Positions 53,469 to 64,000 of a DNA stretch of 64,000 nucleotides are shown here, one piece after another. Source of the stretch: Hevea brasiliensis (Eukaryota > Streptophyta > Magnoliopsida > Malpighiales > Euphorbiaceae). The number at the start of each line of letters is the position of its first letter. The first letter of the stretch is position 1. Below the pieces are notes generated by a model, which was not told the DNA's origin, did no database searches, and worked only from the letters and a program-made list of their open reading frames with translations. The translations under genes and the position numbers were made by a program. Location of the stretch: NCBI RefSeq assembly GCF_030052815.1, contig NC_079505.1, forward strand, positions 15,900,199 to 15,964,198. Direction: 5' to 3'.

Positions 53469-54120
53469 AAAATACTAATTTAATTGAGGTTTTCTAATAT
53501 ACTTTATTTTAACAAATTATTTTAGTTTCATAACATATTGATAAATTTTTTTAACCCTTCAAATATTATGAAAAAAAATTATTATTTCCTTTTATAATGT
53601 AACATCATATAATATATATATATATATATTATTCAATAGAAATGACAAGAGAATTATTATTTAAAGAAATGACTAGAAAATTTATAGCTTGAGTGATAAG
53701 TTCAAGCGGTTAGAATTTTATTGGTTTAATATTATATTTTTATATAAATATACTTAATAATAATATTTAAAATATAAATATTTTTTGTATAAAACTTAGA
53801 AAGATAATTGAAATATATGCATATATAATCTAATAAATATTGTTTCAAAAAAAATAATCTAATAAATATTAAAATATTGATTTTAAAAATTAAAAATTAA
53901 TTAATCAAACATATTTATTTATATTAATAAGCTTTATATTTAATTAATTTGTATTTAGTTAACATATATTTAATTTTTTTTAATAATCCAATATGTGGAG
54001 AAATTATTCCATGTACATGCGTTCATTATAATGAGACAAAACGTGAAATCCACCGTAATAGAAGAGCCTCAGCACAGATAATCTTTTCTTGGAAAATTTC
54101 TCCTCCTTTCTTTTTAATTT
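53469..54120. other. Spacer before truncated copy 3
   Basis: Matches the spacers at 42227-42930 and 61734-62460 up to 'cctttctttttaattt', then changes within a few bases to receptor-kinase coding sequence. No promoter block is present between them. Confidence 0.6.
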
Positions 54121-57446
<3,326 letters not shown>

Positions 57447-58610
57447 ATATCTCTCTCCTCAATTACATAAATTTTTAGTATATAGATTCAAAATATGCTT
57501 CTTCTGATATTATTATTTTTTTTGTTTAGACTTAATTCGTCATGAAATTGAATCCAAAACACAAATATATGTGAAATTTATATAATTTTTCTGTATAAAT
57601 ATTATAAAGTTAGTCCTTAAAAAGGAATATAAAAAATTGTCCAGTTACAATTTTTTTTAGATGATGTGAGAGTTTGTTTTTATTACATGTGGCATTATAC
57701 TACAAATTATTGAAAGCCCGTAAAGTTATATGTCATTCAAATGTTTATTTATTATAATTAGTACATTTTTAATTCATTTAAATAATAAATGAATTAAATT
57801 ATTGTATTTACAAAAGGAGTTTTGAAATTCGAGCTTTAATTTTATGTGAAAATTACTAAAAATGCCAAGGGCTTGATAATGTCAAGGGCTACTGAAAATG
57901 AGCCACTAATGCGACGGGACAGGATGATTACGTGAATATAAACGAAAGGTAAAAACTTTTTATTTTAGTTAAATTAATTAATTAATTTTTATATTTTAAA
58001 AAATATAATTGTTTTGTTTTTTTTTTAATTTTTATGAATTAATTAATTAGTGTTTATATTTTAATGAGAAACGGAAATTTTGTTATAATGAAGAATAAAT
58101 TTGAATTTATATTTTTTTTAAATTATTTAAGTATAATTCCATTCAAGTTCTTGGCACAATTTTTATGTTTTCTCTATTGAAAATCAATTTTTTTAGATTA
58201 TCGCCTTAATTATTTGAAAATCTATATCAACTAACACTTTATCGAGTATTGTTTTTCAATAGAGAAAATGTAAAAATATAGCGCAAAGAATTAAATGAAA
58301 ATACTAGAATAATTTTTTAAATATAGAAATTAATTAATTTTACTAAAATATAATACTAAATAGTTATTTGACTAGACCAAAATTTATTTGAGTAACGAAA
58401 AAGTTGATAAATGAACTAAATAGTTTGATAAAATATCGACTAAATAATGTATTTTTCAAAATATAATGATCAAATAGTTAATTTCATTAAAATGCAAGAG
58501 TTAAATAGTAATTTTCTTTAAATAAGAAAGCCAATTTGATTGCGTTTTTTAATTGTTTTTTTTCCTCCAGCAATGTTTGTATGATGCAAAAACTTGTTAT
58601 GAAAATACTA
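57447..58610. other. Spacer after copy 3, first part
   Basis: Homologous to 40009-41285 and 51702-52945. No gene seen. Confidence 0.55.
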
Positions 58611-59119
58611 GGATAAACTATAATTTAATAACTGAGGTTTGACAAAACTTATAATTTAATCTTTGTATTTTTAAAGCTAAGTAATTTAGTCTGTAACATT
58701 TGATAAAACTTACAATTTAGTCCCCACTATTAAAATTTCAGTTAAGTTATTATTAATTCTTGCAAAAATGACCAAAATATCCTTAACTCTATTTTTAATA
58801 TAAAATAATTTAATTCTTGAAATTTTATTTTATTGATAATTTAATCTTTGAGATTTAGTTAAACCTATATATTAGTCCCTGTAATTTTAAAATCAAGCAA
58901 TTCAGTCCTAGAAGTTTTAATAAATCTACAAGTTAATTCCTATTATTAGAAGTACAGTTAATTTCTCATTAAATTTAGCAAAAAATCAACATGTTTTTAA
59001 CTCTATTTATAATTTGAAAATAATTTAATTTTTAAAATTTTACTTTCATAACAATTTTTGTCCATATTCATATTTTTTTTCTTTTTTTATGTAAAAAAAT
59101 ATAATATAATATATAAAAA

Positions 59120-59202
<83 letters not shown>

Positions 59203-59641
59203 TAATAATTAGATAAATAGAATTTTACAAATTATAAGGGCTTATTTTAAATAGTTATAATATTTAAGCACATTTGTAAAATATGTGGATAATTTTGTAA
59301 TTAATCAAAATTTTAAGGTCCTTAAAGTAATTAATTCATATTTTAATAATTTAAAATTAAAATTTTTTAATTTTATGGGACTTACATTTTAAAAATATAA
59401 GGACTAAATTATTAGTAAAAAAATTTAAAAGACTAAATTATTAAAAAAAAATTTGGGAACTAAATTATTTTAAGATTAAAAAATGGGATTATAACAATAA
59501 GAACTAAATTGTAGGTTTTGTCAAATTTTAGAACTAAATTACTTATTTTTAAAAATATAAAATTAAGTTATAAATTTTTTCAAATCTTAGAAACTATATC
59601 ATAATTTACCCAAAATACTAAAACTATATCATAATTTACCC
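58611..59641. mobile_element. Mutator-like MITE, copy 3
   Basis: Bounded by the duplication aaaatacta (58602-58610 and 59642-59650), starts ggataaactataattt and ends ataatttaccc. The interior holds a (TA)n run at about 59122-59197. The last 30 bases including one duplication copy are themselves tandemly repeated (59591-59620 and 59621-59650). Confidence 0.78.
59122..59197 (+). repeat. (TA)n microsatellite inside MITE copy 3
   Basis: About 37 TA repeats at the centre of the element, between its inverted arms. Confidence 0.95.
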
Positions 59642-59810
59642 AAAATACTAATTTAATTGAGGTTTTCTAATATACTCTATTTTAACAAATTATTTTAGTT
59701 TCATAACATATTGATAAATTTTTTTAATAATGAATCCAAATTTTTTGTATTTTAATTTTTTTTAACCCTTCAAATATTATGAAAAAAATTATTATTTCCT
59801 TTTATAATGT

Positions 59811-59812
<2 letters not shown>

Positions 59813-59884
<72 letters not shown>
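59813..59884 (+). repeat. (TA)n microsatellite
   Basis: About 36 TA repeats at a position that is only a short TA stretch in the spacer after copy 2 (53616-53630). Confidence 0.95.
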
Positions 59885-59889
<5 letters not shown>

Positions 59890-60218
59890 CAATAGAAATG
59901 ACAAGAGAATTATTATTCAAAGAAATGACTAGAAAATTTATAGCTTGAGTGATAAGTTCATCCTGTTAGAATTTTATTAGTTTAATATTATATTTTTATA
60001 TAAATATACTTAATAATAATATTTAAAATATAAATATTTTTTATATAAAACTTAGAAAGATAATTGAAAAATATGCATATATATTCTAACAAATATTGTT
60101 TCAAAAAAAATAATCTAATAAATATTAAAATATTGATTTTAAAAATTAAAAATTAATTAATCAAACATATTTATTTATATTAATAAGCTTTATTTTTAAA
60201 AATTAAAAATATTAATAA

Positions 60219-61233
60219 GTATAGTTCCACTCAAGTTCTTGGCACCATTTTTATGTTCTCTATTGAAAATTAATTTTTTTAGATTATCGCCTTAATTACT
60301 TGGAAATCTATATCAACTAATACTTTACCAAGTATTGTTTTTAAAAAAATAAAGCATAAAGAATTAAATAAAAATACTAGAACAATTTTTAAAAACTGTA
60401 AATTTATATTTAGTTTTCATACAAAAACATTTTTATTTTTAATCTAGGAATATGTTTTTTAAATATAAAAACTGATTAGTTTTACTAAAATATAATACTA
60501 AATAATTGTTTGACTGGACTAAAATTTATTTGAGTAACAAAAAAATTAATAAAAAAACTAAATAGTTTGATAAAATATCGACTAAATAACATATTTTTCA
60601 AAATATAAAGATAAAATAGTTAATTTCATTAAAATACAAGAGTTAAATAGGACAGCCGATTTGATTGCGTTTTTTAATTATTTTTGATGCAAAAACTTGT
60701 TATGAAAATACTAGGGTAAATTATAATTTAATAATTGAGATTTTACAAAATTTATAATTTAATTTTTGTATTTTTAAAGTTAAGTAATTTAGTTTCTGAT
60801 ATTTAATAAAACTTATAATTTAGTCCCTACTGTTAGAATTTCAGTTAAGTTATTATTAATTTTTACAAAAATAATCAAAATATCCTTAACTCTATTTTTA
60901 ATATAAAAATAATTTAATCCCTGAAATTTTATTTTATTGATAATTTAATCCTTGACATTTGGTTAAACATATATATTAGTATCTGTAGTTTTAAAATCAA
61001 GCAATCCAGTGTTTAAAGTTTTAATAAATCTACAAGTTAATTTTTACAATTAGAATTATAGTTAATTTCTCATTAAATTTAGCAAAAAATTAAAATATTG
61101 TTAACTCTATTTACAATATGAAAATAATTTAATTTTTAAAATTTTACTTTCATAACAATTTTTGTCCATACTCATATTTTTTTCTTTTTTTTATGTATAA
61201 AAATATAATATAATATATAAAAATACTATAAAT

Positions 61234-61269
<36 letters not shown>

Positions 61270-61909
61270 AAAATAATAATTACATAAATAGAATTTTTAA
61301 AATTGGCTTATTTATAAATAGTTATAATATTTAAGGATATTTGTAAAATATATGGATAATTTTGTAATTAATCAAAATTTTAAGGACCTTAAAGTAATTA
61401 ATTCATATTTAAATAATTTAAACTTAAAATTTTTTAATTTTATGGGACTCATATTTTAAAAATATAAGGACTAAATTATCAATAAAATAAAATTTAAAAG
61501 ACTAAATTTTTAAGAAAATAAAAATTTAGGAACTAAATTATTTTAAGATTAAAAATAAAGATAAAGGTATTTTAGTTATTTTTGTTAAATTAACAGTAAT
61601 TTAATGGGATTATAACAATAAAAACTAAATTGTAGGTTTTGTCAAATTTCAACACTAAATTACTTATTTTTAAAAATATAAAAATTAAGTTATAAATATT
61701 TTCAAATCTTAGAAACTAAATCATAATTTACCTAAAATACTAATTTAATTGAGGTTTTCTAATATACTCTGTCTTAACAAATTATTTTAATTTCATAACA
61801 TATTGATAAAGTTTTTTAATAATGAATCCAAATTTTTTGTATTTTAATTTTTTTTAACCCTTCAAATATTATGAAAAAAAATTATTATATCCTTTTATAA
61901 TGTAACATC

Positions 61910-61974
<65 letters not shown>

Positions 61975-62275
61975 TATTCAATAGAAATGACAAGAGAATT
62001 ATTATTCAAAGAAATGACCAGAAAATTTATAGCTTGACTGATAAGTTCATCCTGTTAGAATTTTATTGGTTTAATATTATATTTTTATATAAATATACTT
62101 AATAATAATATTTAAAATTTAAATATTTTTTATATAAAACTTAGAAAGATAATTGAAATATATGCATATATAATCTAATAAATATTGTTTAAAAAAATCT
62201 AATAAATATTAAAATATTGATTTTAAAAATTAAAAATTAATTAATCAAACATATTTATTTATATTAATAAGCTTT
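60219..62275 (+). repeat. 2.09-kb tandem duplication, unit 2
   Basis: Direct repeat of 58131-60218, diverged by point changes and small indels. Carries MITE copy 4 and (TA)n runs at about 61238-61264 and 61917-61970. Confidence 0.8.
60714..61733. mobile_element. Mutator-like MITE, copy 4
   Basis: About 1,020 bp with the same inverted arms as the other copies (gggtaaattataattta at the left, atcataatttacct at the right) and flanking aaaatacta at 60705-60713 and 61734-61742. Present because of the local 2.09-kb duplication rather than a new insertion. Confidence 0.75.
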
Positions 62276-62720
62276 ATATTTAATTAATTTGTATTTAGTT
62301 AACATATATTTAATTATTTTTTTAATAATCCAATATGAGGAGAAATTATTCCATGTACATGCGTTCATAATAACGAGACAAAACGTGAAATCCACCGTAA
62401 TAGAACAGCCTCAGCACAGATAATCTTTTCTTGGAAAATTTCTCCTCCTTTCTTTTTAATTTATCTAAGTAGAATACAATCTAATATTATTTTTTAAATA
62501 AATAAAATTCAAATATTTTATAAAGTTTTAATTTTCTGAAAAATTATTAATAAAAATATTTTTATATAAATTATTAATTAAAAAAGATAAAATTAAACAG
62601 ATTTCGTATTTCTTATTTAATAGGAAAAGTGACATAACCTTATTTTTATAAGTGTATATTAGTTTGTTAATATTGGCTGGCTTAGTGGAATTGGAAATTC
62701 CACCTCTTTTAAATAAAATA
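62276..62720. other. Spacer before fourth receptor-kinase upstream region
   Basis: AT-rich, homologous to 42740-43189. No gene seen. Confidence 0.5.
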
Positions 62721-63073
62721 TGGAAGAGGAGAGGGAGCTCCTCTCATTGCGCTTGCTTGGTTGGGTTTCATGGAACGCAGTCCAAATATTCGATAAAATG
62801 TCCCAATGAGTAGGGATTCTGCTGTAGGGTTTAATGGACCTCGTCCATTCTCTTCCTCCGTTGTTTTTGGCTTGCAAGCTCATTTTCCTCCACGTTAGTG
62901 CATTTGGTTCAATGGGCACGTTTCTTCAGTCTGCAATGTTCAAAAGTAGGCTACTATTGTCAATGTTCGTTGGTGAAGAAGACAAGAAATATAGTTAAAA
63001 AAAAATCTCAGTTTACTTGTCAAAAGTCTTAGCTCCTTGTGGACTTTTCTAGGTTAAAAATATGACTACATCC
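62721..63073 (+). promoter_or_regulatory. Upstream region of a fourth receptor-kinase copy, interrupted
   Basis: Aligns with 35825-36207 upstream of copy 1 (gggagctcctctcattgcg, ggttgggtttcatggaacgc, tcttagctccttgtggactt, ggttaaaaatatgac). The match stops after 'catcc' at 63073, about 41 bases before the position equivalent to the start codon, where an LTR begins. The gene body, if it exists, lies beyond the window. Confidence 0.75.
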
Positions 63074-64000
63074 TGTCGCAAGGGATTTTGCGGTCGCCTG
63101 GACGATCACTCACCGAAGTGGGAAAGAGTGAGAAGTCGCCACCTTAGTTTTGAGGGAAATTAAAGAAAACCATTTGGGAAGACAAATTAAAAATGAAACC
63201 ACTTCTAGACAGAGATTCTAGGTTTGGGGTCCGTAAACGGGTGGGGAAGGTGTTAGGCACCCCACCTCGTCCCTTAATAAGGGTAAGTAGATTTAATTTC
63301 ACGTTCCTCGTAAATTAGTTAAGAGGGCTTGAACGGCAATGTTAATCCTTTTGACAAAAGGAATATTTGATCTTTCACTAAATTCGGATTACCCAGATAC
63401 ATAAGTAAATGAGACAACCTTAGTGAGTTGACGTCGCGAATCATTTTTTGGCTTTGGGATTATCTTGCGTACAGGTTAAGATTTGGAGTGAGAATCGGAT
63501 AAGAACTCTCCTCCGATCTCTTTTAAGTTATTTATTAAAATTTTGAGTGGAAACCGGATAAGAACCCTCCTCCGATCTCTGTTAAATATTTATTAAAATT
63601 TTGAGTGGAGACCGGATAAGAACCCTCCTCCAATCTCTGTTAAATATTTATTAAAATTTTGAGTGGAGACCGGATAAGAACTCTCCTCCGATCACTATTA
63701 AATCATTAAAAATTTGGATTTGAGACCGGATAAGAACTCTCCTCCGATCTCTATTTAATTAAAGTTTTGAGTTGAGAATCGGATAAGAACTCTCTTCCGA
63801 TCTCTTTTAAATTAACAGGAACCTGAATGGGATCTTTCCGATCTCCCGAATTTTAATTCCAGCTACATGTCATAAAGACCTAAAGATAAGGATTCTGGCA
63901 TTCAAAGGTGCTAGGGATAAGGTTTCTTTTAACTAATTGGTATTTTTGTGACTAAACGGGGGATACTAGACTTGATTTACCAATCTTCCGTATAGTCACC
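63074..64000. mobile_element. LTR retrotransposon end (partial, runs off window)
   Basis: Starts tgtcgcaagggattttgcgg at the exact point where homology to the receptor-kinase upstream region ends. The TG start, sharp junction and non-coding internal repeats fit an LTR of an inserted retrotransposon or a solo LTR. Its right end, target duplication and orientation cannot be seen. Confidence 0.65.
63486..63817 (+). repeat. Tandem ~58-bp hairpin repeats in LTR
   Basis: Six units starting near 63486, 63545, 63603, 63661, 63717 and 63769, with steps of about 59, 58, 58, 56 and 52 bases. Each has the core gag(a)accggataagaac and ctcctccgatctc, whose outer parts are complementary (gaga-cgga / tccg-tctc), so each could form an 8-9 bp stem. 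Confidence 0.85.

Larger units (their letters stand above)
58131..60218 (+). repeat. 2.09-kb tandem duplication, unit 1
   Basis: Starts gtataattccattcaagttc and contains a Mutator-like MITE and a long (TA)n tract. Repeated directly at 60219 onward. The other two spacers have a single copy. Confidence 0.8.

Noticed and set aside
62659..62919. 86-residue minus-strand frame
   Set aside because: It is antisense to the conserved receptor-kinase upstream block; the homologous blocks at 35800 and 43190 do not keep the frame.
63486..63817. Possible CRISPR-like array
   Set aside because: The units are imperfect tandem repeats without unique spacers, inside a plant LTR.

Overview
This window is nuclear DNA from a flowering plant, almost certainly a dicot. 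The coding sequences are split by canonical GT-AG introns, the intergenic DNA is AT-rich and full of (TA)n and (CT/GA)n microsatellites, and about the first 27 kb is a nest of LTR retrotransposons. A Malpighiales/Euphorbiaceae tree is plausible from the general look of the repeats, but I cannot confirm it from sequence alone.

Layout. (1) 1-605: repeat DNA ending in an LTR-like piece that carries a 5S rRNA-derived sequence (Cassandra-type). It abuts a fragment of Ty1/copia pol on the minus strand (606-1250). (2) 1250-23594: a Ty3/gypsy element ('A', probably of the Tekay/Del chromovirus type) with a truncated 5' LTR, a decayed gag-pol and a complete 3.5-kb 3' LTR. A second gypsy element ('B', 3634-12905, 5-bp target duplication ggaca) sits inside A's gag. 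A reversed solo LTR ('C', 14100-17214, target duplication tgttt) sits between A's protease and reverse transcriptase. (3) 23595-29486: intergenic DNA with a reversed LTR remnant ('D') between 0.39-kb direct repeats, and a hAT-type MITE. (4) 29487-63073: a tandem array of G-type lectin S-receptor-like kinase genes. Copy 1 (36249-40008) and copy 2 (48043-51701) are intact seven-exon genes predicted to encode 830 and 831 residues. Copy 3 (54121-57446) is a 5'-truncated pseudogene with a broken splice acceptor. Only the upstream region of a fourth copy is present (62721-63073). The spacers contain a Mutator-like MITE in four copies, a Tourist-type MITE in two copies, and two relics of an older receptor-kinase first exon. 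(5) 63074-64000: the start of another LTR that interrupts copy 4 just upstream of where its start codon would be and runs off the window.

The receptor kinases are the only convincing host genes. They are predicted plasma-membrane proteins: signal peptide, bulb-type lectin, S-locus glycoprotein, EGF-like and PAN modules outside, one membrane segment, and an RD-type Ser/Thr kinase inside. Such clusters usually serve immunity or self-recognition and expand by unequal crossing-over. The duplications here (a 14-kb unit, a displaced promoter block, a truncated third copy) fit that birth-and-death pattern. No bacterial-type system, CRISPR array or tRNA gene was seen. The most unusual signals are the 5S rRNA-like sequences in LTRs, tandem hairpin repeats inside two LTRs, and the rearranged promoters of the kinase genes.
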